Shown in pieces: positions 17,317 through 25,633 of a stretch of DNA of 64,000 nt. The notes beneath the pieces are model-generated. The model saw only the letters and a list, made by a program, of their open reading frames with translations. It was not told the DNA's origin and searched no databases. The translations under genes and the position numbers were made by a program. Source of the DNA: Shimia sp039969785 (GTDB taxonomy: Bacteria > Pseudomonadota > Alphaproteobacteria > Rhodobacterales > Rhodobacteraceae); assembly GCF_039969785.1 (NCBI RefSeq), contig NZ_JBDVNC010000037.1:209532-273531 (forward strand), given 5' to 3'. Every line of letters begins with the position of its first letter. The first letter of the stretch is position 1.

Positions 17317-17757
17317 CTACGTCGAAAGGTCGGTTGGCCCGGTTGGCGATGTTGGACTTACCGGCGTTGTTGGGCTGATGGGCGTGGTCGGTGAGGTCGG
17401 CGTTGTTGATGCAGGCGCGGGTGCATCAACACCAGACGTCAGACCCAACCCGACCCCGTAATCAATCTCTTGCGCTTTCGTATCAAATCCAAGGCTGAAA
17501 TCGACATAGAAATCCTCGTCCAGATAAGCGGCACCAACCGTCGGGCGAAAGGCCTGCGACTTGATCTAATAATCCAGCCCAAGCGCCAGTGCGCCGCGTT
17601 CTGCGCGGTCATCGGAAAACAGCCTGACCCCAAGCGCGACATCGCCTCCAAAAACAAATGTCACGCCAAAACCAACCGAAGGGTCTGCCTGTGCCAGAGG
17701 CACGGCCCCCAGCGCCCCGGCACACACCGCGCACACTTTCAAAAATCGTTTCATCAC
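17317..17757 (-). pseudogene. Exported protein with Pro/Thr-rich tail, split by one amber codon
   Basis: Reading from 17757, the first 63 codons encode a signal peptide (MMKRFLKVCAVCAGALG...A-Q-A-D) and a glycine-rich beta-type segment ending GLDY. A TAG stop at 17568-17566 follows. The same frame stays open for another 82 codons after it (IKSQAFRPTVGAAYLDEDF and onward), with a C-terminal tail of repeated TSP/TTP/SPT units, and ends at TAG 17319-17317. A single nonsense change therefore divides an otherwise intact 146-codon gene. This could be a recent pseudogene, a sequencing error or readthrough. The family is not recognised; the N-terminal part hints at a small outer-membrane-like or surface protein. 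Confidence 0.6.
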
Positions 17758-17862
17758 GAAACGCTCCTACCAATTACTTTGCAATTCAATAGGAGCCATT
17801 CCTGGCACGTTCTGAATTTGGGTCAATACATGCATGATGCACAATTCGCAGGCCTTCAGCGC

Positions 17863-18462
17863 CTAACTCAGACCCTGCAACCCGTTAAGCGTCAGATCTG
17901 ACACCAGCCGCGCATAGTCTTCGCGCGCTTGTGTTCCGGCGCCGGTTTGCCACATGTAATACCAGTTCAGCATGCCAAAGACCGACATTGTGGTCCCACG
18001 TAACCTGGCGGCATTGTTGTCAAAAACCTCAGGCGCCGCGCCTTCGATAACGCCGCTCAGGAACACCACCATGTCGCGTTGATACCCGCGCAGCACCTTC
18101 TGCTGGTCGGGCGGCAACATATCCACGCCGTTGATTTGCACACGGTGTTCATCATCCGCGCCCTGATAAGCCATCAGGATTTCGCGCACCACCCGGTGCA
18201 GGCTGTCTGCGGGCGAAGACCCTTCCAGATCGATCCCGCAAATGCGGTCTCTGAGGTCGCGCAAATAGGTCTCAAGGATGTCATACAGGATCGCATCCTT
18301 GCTGTCGTAATAGTGATAGATATTGGCCTTTGATATCCCGCAGTCCCGCGCCAGCATCGACATGGACGCCCGATCAAACCCTTCATTGGCAAACACCTTG
18401 GCGGCCGCCTTTAGTATGCGGTCCCGCTTTTGGTCGTGATCTTTTGCGATTGTCCGGGCCAA
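17863..18462 (-). CDS. paaR: TetR-family regulator of phenylacetate genes (PaaR)
   Basis: 199-aa TetR repressor. The N-terminal helix-turn-helix reads AKVFANEGFDRASMSMLARDCGISKANIYHYY, and the ligand domain occupies the rest. It starts with TTG at 18462, two bases after the paaK stop. The end of paaK (GGCGAGGAA) supplies the ribosome site, and no in-frame ATG is available at this point. Being last in the paaG-paaI-paaK operon, it is probably the pathway regulator and would respond to phenylacetyl-CoA. Two ACCGNNCGGT palindromes in the cluster are its likely targets. Confidence 0.85.
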   Translation of the reverse strand: MARTIAKDHDQKRDRILKAAAKVFANEGFDRASMSMLARDCGISKANIYHYYDSKDAILYDILETYLRDLRDRICGIDLEGSSPADSLHRVVREILMAYQGADDEHRVQINGVDMLPPDQQKVLRGYQRDMVVFLSGVIEGAAPEVFDNNAARLRGTTMSVFGMLNWYYMWQTGAGTQAREDYARLVSDLTLNGLQGLS

Positions 18463-18464
18463 AA

Positions 18465-19775
18465 CTATTCCTCGCCGCGATTGTCGACTACGCGTTTGGC
18501 CTTGCCCTGAGAGCGCTCGACCTCGCCGGGGTCTCCTACGACAATCTCAGTGGAAACACCAACAATGTCCTTGATCCGTTTGGTCAGCATACGCGCCGCT
18601 GCGGTTTTGCTCAGATTGTCCGCCGCATCCGGGTTGGCTTCAACAATCACCCGCATCGCGTCCATACGACCGGACTTATACAGCTCAATCTGATAATACG
18701 GTGCCAAACCACCGGTTGCCAAAACCTGTTCTTCGACCTGACTTGGGAACACATTCACGCCCCGCAAAATGATCATGTCATCGCTGCGCCCGGTGATCTT
18801 TTCCATACGCCGCATGCTGCGCGCAGTGCCCGGCAGCAATCGGGTCAGATCGCGGGTGCGATAGCGCACCATCGGCAGGCCTTCTTTGGTCAGCGTGGTA
18901 AATACCAGCTCTCCCATCTCACCATCCGGCAGAACCTCGCCTGTGACGGGATCAATAATCTCAGGCAGGAAATGGTCTTCCCAGATCACAGGCCCATCTT
19001 TGGTTTCCACACATTCATTGGCCACACCCGGGCCCATGATTTCGGAAAGTCCATAAATATCAACCGCATGCATGTCAAAAGCCGACTCGACCTCTTTGCG
19101 CATTGCATCAGTCCAGGGCTCAGCTCCAAACACACCGACCTTTAGCGAACAGTCGCGTGGGTCCAGACCCACCTTGTTAAACTGCTCCAGAATGTTGAGC
19201 ATATAAGACGGCGTCACCATGATCCCATCGGGTTGAAAATCGGTGATCAAACCAACTTGCTTTTCAGTTTGCCCGCCGCTCATTGGCACCACCGTGGCCC
19301 CCAGCCGCTCAATCCCATAATGCGCGCCCAGCCCTCCGGTAAACAGACCATAGCCATAGGCGTTGTGCACCATGTCGCCTTTGCGCAAGCCTGCCGCCCG
19401 CAAAGAGCGCGCCACCAGATCGGCCCAGTTGCTGATATCGCGCGCCGTATAGCCCACAACCGTTGGCTTACCAGTTGTGCCCGAGGACGCATGCAACCGC
19501 ATGATTTGTGACCGCGGCACCGCAAACAACCCAAACGGATAATTGTCGCGCAGATCGTTTTTGTAGGTGAACGGAAACTTCGCCAGATCCGCCAATGTCT
19601 GCAAATCATCCGGGTGCACCCCGGCGTCGTCAAACCGCTGTTTATACATCGCCACATTGTCATAGGCGTGGCGCAACGACCATTTCAGACGCTCCAGCTG
19701 CAGTGCCCGAATTTCATCAATCGACGCAATTTCGATCGCGTCCAGATCATTACGGTCGGGTGTCAGGTCCTTCAT
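18465..19775 (-). CDS. paaK: Phenylacetate-CoA ligase
   Basis: 436-aa adenylate-forming ligase that activates phenylacetate to phenylacetyl-CoA, the first step of the pathway. The phosphate-binding loop HASSGTTGKPTVVGYT lies near residue 93, and YGLSEIMGPGV and the C-terminal domain (GRSDDMIILRGVNVFPSQVEE) follow in the usual order. The start at 19775 has a strong GAGGAG site. It sits 15 bp after paaI and is followed directly by paaR. Length is typical for the family. Confidence 0.96.
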   Translation of the reverse strand: MKDLTPDRNDLDAIEIASIDEIRALQLERLKWSLRHAYDNVAMYKQRFDDAGVHPDDLQTLADLAKFPFTYKNDLRDNYPFGLFAVPRSQIMRLHASSGTTGKPTVVGYTARDISNWADLVARSLRAAGLRKGDMVHNAYGYGLFTGGLGAHYGIERLGATVVPMSGGQTEKQVGLITDFQPDGIMVTPSYMLNILEQFNKVGLDPRDCSLKVGVFGAEPWTDAMRKEVESAFDMHAVDIYGLSEIMGPGVANECVETKDGPVIWEDHFLPEIIDPVTGEVLPDGEMGELVFTTLTKEGLPMVRYRTRDLTRLLPGTARSMRRMEKITGRSDDMIILRGVNVFPSQVEEQVLATGGLAPYYQIELYKSGRMDAMRVIVEANPDAADNLSKTAAARMLTKRIKDIVGVSTEIVVGDPGEVERSQGKAKRVVDNRGEE

Positions 19776-19790
19776 GGCGCTCTCCTCACC

Positions 19791-20216
19791 TTATTCTTCA
19801 AACAGATGGCCTTTGATCATGCGCGAGAACCCACGGAACTCGGCAATCAAATCACCATTCTGATTTGTCACTTGGACATCATAAATACCGCTGCGCCCGG
19901 TCAGGCTGATCTCGCGGGCGCGTGCCGTTAACAGGTCGCCTTTGCGCCCCGGCGCGATATAGCTGATCATATTGTGCTGGGCGACAGTCGACATGTTGCG
20001 GCTGTTACAGGCAAAGGCAAAGGCGCTGTCGGCCAGCGTGAATGTCACGCCGCCATGACAGATGCCATGCCCGTTACAATGAAACGGCTGCACCGGCATT
20101 GTCAGCGTGGCCAACCCTTCATCAATCTCGGTGATTTCCATCCCGAAATGCTGGCTGGCCTGATCTTCGGCCCACATTGCAGCGGCGGATTTTACGGCAC
20201 GTTCTCTGGGTGTCAT
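19791..20216 (-). CDS. paaI: PaaI-type hotdog acyl-CoA thioesterase
   Basis: 141-aa hotdog-fold thioesterase. PaaI releases CoA from dead-end hydroxylated phenylacetyl-CoA products and prevents CoA depletion. The catalytic region GICHGGVTFTLADSAF near residue 50 carries the conserved HGG and Asp. Its start at 20216 is separated from the paaG stop by a single base, and paaK follows after 15 bp, so it is part of the paaG-I-K-R operon. Confidence 0.92.
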   Translation of the reverse strand: MTPRERAVKSAAAMWAEDQASQHFGMEITEIDEGLATLTMPVQPFHCNGHGICHGGVTFTLADSAFAFACNSRNMSTVAQHNMISYIAPGRKGDLLTARAREISLTGRSGIYDVQVTNQNGDLIAEFRGFSRMIKGHLFEE

Positions 20217-20217
20217 C

Positions 20218-21003
20218 TCAGCGCCCCTGATAGTTTGGTTTGCGTTTGTTCAGAAAGGCCGAAACCCCTTCGGCATAATCTGCGCTGAACCCACATTGCT
20301 TCTGGCACTCCGCTTCCAGCTCAAGCTGGTCTTCTAAGCTGTTCATCGTGGCAGCCTGAATGGCAGCTTTGGTCAGCCCCAAACCCACGGTTGGCCCGTT
20401 GGCCATTTTCTCAGTCAGCGCGCGCGCCGCATCCATCAATTCGTCGTCCGGCACCACTTGCCAGATCATACCCCAATCGGCGGCCTGCGTCGCACTCACG
20501 GGTGCGCCGGTCATCGCCAGCGCCTTGGCGCGGGCCTCTCCGACCAGATGCGCCAAGGCCCACGTGCCTCCGGCATCCGGCACCAGCCCGACATTGACAA
20601 AAGACTGAATGAACTTTGCGCTTTCTCCTGCCAGCACAATGTCACAGGCCAGCGCAATATTTGCGCCCGCCCCGGCCGCCACGCCATTCACCGCACAGAC
20701 AACCGGCATGTCCATATCCCGCAACAGCTTGATCAAAGGTGTATAGAAATTACGGATCGTCACGCTCAGGTCCGCCGGGCGTTTCATCGCTGCCGGATCC
20801 ACGTCGCCCAAATCCTGACCAGCGCAAAACCCGCGCCCTGCCCCGGTCAGCAAGACCGCACGCGCACCATTGTCCCACGCACTCTCCAATGCGGCGCGCA
20901 ATGCCAGATGCATCTCGTCATTAAAGCTGTTCAGCCGGTCGGGCCGGTTCAACGTAACCTCGACCCATTTGCCATGATCCGTCACCAGAATCGTTTCGCT
21001 CAT
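20218..21003 (-). CDS. paaG: Epoxyphenylacetyl-CoA isomerase (enoyl-CoA hydratase family)
   Basis: 261-aa crotonase-fold enzyme. PaaG converts the ring-1,2-epoxide of phenylacetyl-CoA to the oxepin-CoA and also shifts double bonds later in the pathway. The oxyanion-hole segments are TGAGRGFCAGQDLGD and AVNGVAAGAGANIALACD, as in PaaG. The start at 21003 (MSETILVTDHG) is preferred because the upstream in-frame extension runs through the divergent promoter. It is the first gene of the - strand operon; a candidate PaaR operator lies 40 bp upstream. No separate paaF or paaH is in the window. Confidence 0.92.
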   Translation of the reverse strand: MSETILVTDHGKWVEVTLNRPDRLNSFNDEMHLALRAALESAWDNGARAVLLTGAGRGFCAGQDLGDVDPAAMKRPADLSVTIRNFYTPLIKLLRDMDMPVVCAVNGVAAGAGANIALACDIVLAGESAKFIQSFVNVGLVPDAGGTWALAHLVGEARAKALAMTGAPVSATQAADWGMIWQVVPDDELMDAARALTEKMANGPTVGLGLTKAAIQAATMNSLEDQLELEAECQKQCGFSADYAEGVSAFLNKRKPNYQGR

Positions 21004-21042
21004 GATGCCTCCCAATTGACAGCGCTCCAGTCTTTCCTTGCA

Positions 21043-21058
21043 TAAACCGAACGGTTGG
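21043..21058. promoter_or_regulatory. Candidate PaaR operator 2 in the paaG/P450 divergent promoter
   Basis: TAAACCGAACGGTTGG contains the palindrome AACCGAACGGTT and shares ACCG-N2-CGGT-Y-GG with the site at 11027-11042. It lies 40 bp before paaG and 42 bp before the P450 gene, a position suited to repressing both directions. Confidence 0.7.
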
Positions 21059-21099
21059 TCAATAAATAAACCCACGACGATTCTGACCCCGGAGGCACC

Positions 21100-22323
21100 A
21101 TGGCTGAGAACATGCACAAAGCGGTTGACCGTGATTTTCTCACCCTGACCGCGCCACCCAAAGGGTTTCACGACGCCCCCTATCCGATCTACGCGCGCTT
21201 GCGCGAAGCGGCCCCTGTGCACCCACAACCTGACGGCTCATTCATTCTGTCGCGCTACGAAGATCTTGATCGGGTGTACCGCGACACCGACACGTTTATC
21301 TCTGACAAAAAGGCGCTCTTTAGACCCAAATTCGGGGTCGATTCACCGCTTTATGAACATCACACCAATTCTCTGGTCTTTAACGACCCACCCCTGCACA
21401 CCCGCGTCCGCTCGGTCATGGTGGGCGCGATGAACCCGCGCGCGCTGGCTTCGATGGAACCGGGGTTAATCACTCTGGTCGACACGTTGCTGGACGAAAT
21501 GTCAAACCAGCCACAGACCGAACTGATCGAAGCCTTTGCCGGTGCAATCCCGATTGAGGTAATTGGCAACCTTCTGGGCATTCCCCGGGATCAACGCGAC
21601 CCATTGCGCGCATGGTCACTGGCCATCCTCGGCGCGCTAGAACCGGCATTGACACCCGAGCAACTGGAAACTGGCCACACCGCCGTGCGCGATTTCAAAG
21701 CCTTTCTGCGTCACATCATCGAAGACCGCACCGCCCATCCCGGCGATCCGGACACGGATGTTCTGACCCGACTTTTGCAAACCACCGGCGATCAATTGAC
21801 CGAGGTCGAGCTGTATCAAAACTGCATCTTCATTCTGAACGCTGGTCACGAAACCACCACCAATCTGATTGGCAACGCGATTGCGTTGTTGGACCAACAC
21901 CCCGACAAACGCGCCCAGCTGTTGGCCAAGCCCAGCCTGATCAACACCGCAGTCGACGAATTTCTGCGCCTGGAAAGCCCCAACCAGTTTGGCAACCGCC
22001 TGACCACACGTGACGTCACCCTGCATGGCGTCAGCATCCCTAAAGGGACCGACCTGCATCTCTGTATGGGCGGCGCCAACCGCGACCCGCGCCAGTTTGA
22101 CAATCCGGACGACATGCGACTGGATCGCCGCCCCAACAAACACCTCGCTTTTGCGGGCGGCCCACACACCTGCGTTGGCCTCACGCTGGCCCGTATGGAA
22201 GGCCGCATCGCCGTGGGCCGTTTCCTGACCCGCTTCCCGAATTTTCACCTGACGGACGGTGCCGTGCGCGGCGGACGTCTGCGCTTTCGCGGCTATGCCC
22301 GCCTGCCCGCCATCCTGACCTGA
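21100..22323 (+). CDS. Cytochrome P450 monooxygenase
   Basis: 407-aa soluble bacterial P450. The oxygen-activation motif of helix I is A248-G-H-E-T-T253, the ExxR motif of helix K is E287-F-L-R290, and the heme-binding loop F351-A-G-G-P-H-T-C358-V-G matches FxxGxHxCxG with C358 as heme ligand. Length and lack of a membrane anchor fit class I enzymes that need separate ferredoxin and reductase; neither is adjacent. The GGAGG ribosome site and start at 21100 are clear. It is 10 bp upstream of paaZ and shares its promoter region with paaG, so it is probably induced with phenylacetate genes. Its substrate is not known. Confidence 0.93.
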   Translation: MAENMHKAVDRDFLTLTAPPKGFHDAPYPIYARLREAAPVHPQPDGSFILSRYEDLDRVYRDTDTFISDKKALFRPKFGVDSPLYEHHTNSLVFNDPPLHTRVRSVMVGAMNPRALASMEPGLITLVDTLLDEMSNQPQTELIEAFAGAIPIEVIGNLLGIPRDQRDPLRAWSLAILGALEPALTPEQLETGHTAVRDFKAFLRHIIEDRTAHPGDPDTDVLTRLLQTTGDQLTEVELYQNCIFILNAGHETTTNLIGNAIALLDQHPDKRAQLLAKPSLINTAVDEFLRLESPNQFGNRLTTRDVTLHGVSIPKGTDLHLCMGGANRDPRQFDNPDDMRLDRRPNKHLAFAGGPHTCVGLTLARMEGRIAVGRFLTRFPNFHLTDGAVRGGRLRFRGYARLPAILT

Positions 22324-22333
22324 GGACTATTTC

Positions 22334-24364
22334 ATGACCGTTCAAAACATCTCCAGCTATGGCTATGGCCAATGGATTGCCCCGGGCGCCGGTGCGCGCA
22401 ACATCGCCTCGGCCATCACCGGCGACGTGATCGCCACTGCCGGAAACGACGCGCTGAATGTGCAGGGCATGCTGGACTACGCCCGCGAAGTTGGCGGCCC
22501 TGCGCTGCGGCAACTCACGTTTCACGACCGCGCCCGCATGCTCAAGGCGCTGGCAATGCACCTGCGCGACCACCGCCCCGCGCTCTATGATCTGTCCTTT
22601 GACACCGGTGCCACCCAAGCCGATCACATGATCGATATCGATGGTGGTATCGGCACGATGCTGGTCTTTGCCTCCAAGGGGCGCAAGGAAATGCCCGACG
22701 CGCATGTTTATGTCGACGGCGAAACCGAGCAATTGTCGCGCAATGGCACCTTTCTGGGCCAGCACATATGCACCCCCCTGCAGGGCGTTGCCATCCACAT
22801 CAATGCCTTCAATTTCCCGGTCTGGGGCATGCTGGAAAAGCTTGCCCCGACACTGCTGGCCGGGGTGCCCGCGATCGTCAAACCTGCCACCAACAGCTGT
22901 TATGTGACCGAGCTTTGCGTCAAGCTAATGCTGGATGCCAACATCCTGCCTGCAGGCGCGTTGCAACTGGTCACGGGCGGTTTGGGCGACATGCTCGATC
23001 ATCTCACCTGTCAGGACGCCGTCGCCTTTACCGGCTCGGCTGATACGGCTCTCAAACTGCGTTCCAACCCGCTGATCCTGCAAAACTCGGTCCGTTTCAC
23101 GTCCGAGGCTGACAGCCTGAATGCCTCGATCCTTGGCCCCGACGCTGTGCCCGGCACGCCTGAATTTGACCTGTTTGTCAAAGAAGTCAGCCGCGAGATG
23201 ACCACCAAGGCAGGCCAGAAATGCACTGCCATCCGCCGCATTATTGCCCCCGAAAACACCGTTCCCGCCGTAATCGAGGCGCTTTCCAACCGTCTGTCGA
23301 AAACTGTGATCGGCGACCCGCGTCTGGACACAACCCGTATGGGCGCGCTGGTCTCTGAAAGCCAGAAACGCGATGTTCTGGAAAAGGCCGCTCTGATCGG
23401 AACCGAAGCCGAACGCGTCTTTGGCGATCCCGACAACTTTGCCGTTCAGGGCGCAGGTGCCGAAAAAGGCGCGTTTGTGCCGCCCATGCTCTACCACTGC
23501 GCCAATCCCGACACTGCGCAGCGCGTGCATGACACCGAAGCCTTTGGCCCGGTTTCAACCCTGATGGGCTACCGCGATCTCGACCACGCGATAGAGCTGG
23601 TCAATCGCGGTCAGGGCTCGCTGGTGGCGTCTGTGATAACACATGATCCACAGGTCGCGCGCAGCGTCGCCCTTGGCGCGGGCGCCTATCACGGGCGTCT
23701 CTATTTCAACAACCGCGACTCGATGGGCGAAAGCACCGGCCACGGATCACCCCTGCCCCATATGGTGCATGGCGGCCCGGGCCGCGCCGGTGGCGGCGAA
23801 GAGTTGGGCGGCATTCGCGGCGTCAAGCATTACATGCAACGCACCGCCATTCAGGGCAGCCCCGATATCCTGACGGCTATTGGCGAAAGCTGGGTGCCGG
23901 GCGCGACCGAAATCACTGGTCCGGCGCATCCATTCACGCGCAAATTTGGGGAGTTGTCGATTGGTGAAACCCTGAACACAGCGCCGCGCACCATCACGCT
24001 GGATGACATAGAACACTTCGCCAGCTTCACCGGTGACACGTTCTATGCCCATATGGATGACGCCGCCGCCCAGCGAAACCCGTTCTTCCCGGGGCGCGTT
24101 GCGCATGGTTATCTGTTGCTCAGCTTTGCCGCTGGCATGTTTGTTGAACCGAACGAAGGCCCGGTTCTGGCCAATACCGGGCTGGACAGCTTGCGCTTTA
24201 TGAAGCCGGTTTCGGCGGGCGACGCCATCAAAGTGCGCCTGACGGTCCGCAAAAAGACCAAACGCAACGAGGATTACGGCGAAGTGCGCTGGCACGTCAC
24301 CCTGACCAACCAAAGTGATGAACTGGTAGCTGAATATGAGCTGATGACGATGAACGCTTATTAG
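22334..24364 (+). CDS. paaZ: Bifunctional oxepin-CoA hydrolase / semialdehyde dehydrogenase
   Basis: 676-aa ring-opening enzyme. It hydrolyses oxepin-CoA and oxidises the resulting aldehyde with NADP. The N-terminal aldehyde dehydrogenase domain has E258 (FTSEADS) and nucleophile C297 (AGQKCTAIRR). The C-terminal MaoC-type hydratase domain has D568 and H573 (FTGDTFYAHMD), followed by RVAHGYLLLSFAAG. Both active sites are present, unlike the dehydrogenase-lacking paralogues of tropone-producing strains. It starts 10 bp after the P450 gene and is followed by a strong terminator-like structure. Confidence 0.95.
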   Translation: MTVQNISSYGYGQWIAPGAGARNIASAITGDVIATAGNDALNVQGMLDYAREVGGPALRQLTFHDRARMLKALAMHLRDHRPALYDLSFDTGATQADHMIDIDGGIGTMLVFASKGRKEMPDAHVYVDGETEQLSRNGTFLGQHICTPLQGVAIHINAFNFPVWGMLEKLAPTLLAGVPAIVKPATNSCYVTELCVKLMLDANILPAGALQLVTGGLGDMLDHLTCQDAVAFTGSADTALKLRSNPLILQNSVRFTSEADSLNASILGPDAVPGTPEFDLFVKEVSREMTTKAGQKCTAIRRIIAPENTVPAVIEALSNRLSKTVIGDPRLDTTRMGALVSESQKRDVLEKAALIGTEAERVFGDPDNFAVQGAGAEKGAFVPPMLYHCANPDTAQRVHDTEAFGPVSTLMGYRDLDHAIELVNRGQGSLVASVITHDPQVARSVALGAGAYHGRLYFNNRDSMGESTGHGSPLPHMVHGGPGRAGGGEELGGIRGVKHYMQRTAIQGSPDILTAIGESWVPGATEITGPAHPFTRKFGELSIGETLNTAPRTITLDDIEHFASFTGDTFYAHMDDAAAQRNPFFPGRVAHGYLLLSFAAGMFVEPNEGPVLANTGLDSLRFMKPVSAGDAIKVRLTVRKKTKRNEDYGEVRWHVTLTNQSDELVAEYELMTMNAY

Positions 24365-24365
24365 G

Positions 24366-24437
24366 CCCGCCCGGAACACAGGCGTGCAACGCACGCCGCC
24401 GGGCAGCGCCCGACCGCCCCTAGGGCGGGCGCTTTTG
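24366..24437 (+). terminator. Nested hairpins and terminator after paaZ
   Basis: A perfect 7-bp hairpin GGCGTGC-AAC-GCACGCC (24381-24397) lies inside a GCCCGG/CCGGGC stem. It is followed by a second hairpin with CCGCCC/GGGCGG inside AGCGC/GCGCT (24405-24433), then TTTT. The second unit is a plausible rho-independent terminator for P450-paaZ. Confidence 0.7.
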
Positions 24438-24592
24438 CGACGTTGCGCTCTTATTCACCGTCAAAGGTGCGAGGCTCCATAAATCGCATTCAAACATCGG
24501 CGGTGCGCCCACCCCGGTCGGCCGCCGCCCGGCACGTCTGGCCTTTCCCCGCCCCAAACGCTAGTCAGGGACAAACCACACCGGACGCACCC

Positions 24593-25633
24593 ATGCCTAT
24601 CGAGCTGACCTCGCTTGCTGATCTCGCCAATCTTCCCTTTGACGATGTTATCGACGTGCGCTCACCTGCTGAATTCGCCCAGGACCACATCCCCGGCGCC
24701 ATAAACCTGCATGCGCTCTCAAACGAAGAACGCGCCCGCGTCGGCACCATCTATGTACAACAAGACCCGTTTCTGGCCCGCAAGATCGGGGCCGCGCTCG
24801 TGTCGCGCAATGTGGCCAATCATCTGGAAGGACCGCTGTCAGACCGCGACGGCGGCTGGCGTCCGTTGGTCTATTGCTGGCGCGGCGGTCAGCGCTCGGG
24901 ATCGGTTGCCATCATCCTCAAACAAATCGGCTGGCGCACGGACACAATCGCGGGCGGATATCAACACTACCGCCGCCTTGTGGCGCGCGCGGTCTACGAC
25001 GCCCCGATGCCGGCCCCTGTGGTGGTGATCGACGGCGGCACTGGTACCGCCAAAACCCGCCTGTTGTCCCATCTCGCCCAACAAGGCGCACAGGTGATCG
25101 ATCTCGAAGCGATGGCCGAACATCGCGGCTCGCTGTTTGGCCCCATGGGCGCCGCTCAACCCTCGCAAAAAGCGTTCGAAAGCCGCATCGCCATGGCCAT
25201 GAGCCAGCTCGACCCATCCAGACCTGTGTATATCGAGGCGGAAAGCTCTAAGATCGGTCGCCTGATCATCCCGCCGACCCTTTGGCAGGCGATGATTGCG
25301 GCCCCCAACCTGCGCCTGACGGCACCTGTTGCGGCGCGCGCCGATCACCTGCTGACCGCCTACCCCGATATGCGCGCCGATCCGGATAAGCTCGATACTA
25401 TCCTGAAAAAACTGATCCGCTATCACGGGCACGAACAGGTTCAGGCGTGGCAAGCCCTTGCCACGACGCAGGATTTTCGCACATTGGCCATGCAACTGAT
25501 CCAAACCCACTATGACCCGCGATATGCCCGCATTTCGCGCGCCCATGCGCCGGATGCACAGCCCATCGACCTGCCTGATCTGAGCGAGGCGACGCTGGTC
25601 GCCACTGCAGCCCGAATTATTGCGCTGCCCTAA
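24593..25633 (+). CDS. mnmH: tRNA 2-selenouridine synthase
   Basis: 346-aa enzyme (SelU/MnmH) that converts 2-thiouridine at tRNA wobble positions to 2-selenouridine using selenophosphate, through a geranylated intermediate. The rhodanese domain (DDVIDVRSPAEFAQDHIPGA) carries the catalytic C95 in YCWRGGQRSG. A P-loop domain follows, with GGTGTAKT at about residues 148-155. The start at 24593 begins at the conserved domain; upstream in-frame codons have no similarity. It converges with, and overlaps by 17 bp, the selD fusion gene, which supplies selenophosphate. Confidence 0.94.
   Translation: MPIELTSLADLANLPFDDVIDVRSPAEFAQDHIPGAINLHALSNEERARVGTIYVQQDPFLARKIGAALVSRNVANHLEGPLSDRDGGWRPLVYCWRGGQRSGSVAIILKQIGWRTDTIAGGYQHYRRLVARAVYDAPMPAPVVVIDGGTGTAKTRLLSHLAQQGAQVIDLEAMAEHRGSLFGPMGAAQPSQKAFESRIAMAMSQLDPSRPVYIEAESSKIGRLIIPPTLWQAMIAAPNLRLTAPVAARADHLLTAYPDMRADPDKLDTILKKLIRYHGHEQVQAWQALATTQDFRTLAMQLIQTHYDPRYARISRAHAPDAQPIDLPDLSEATLVATAARIIALP

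Noticed and set aside
22334..24364. Whether P450-paaZ belongs to a tropodithietic acid pathway
   Set aside because: PaaZ has both active sites intact and no tda genes are present, so only ordinary phenylacetate degradation is supported.
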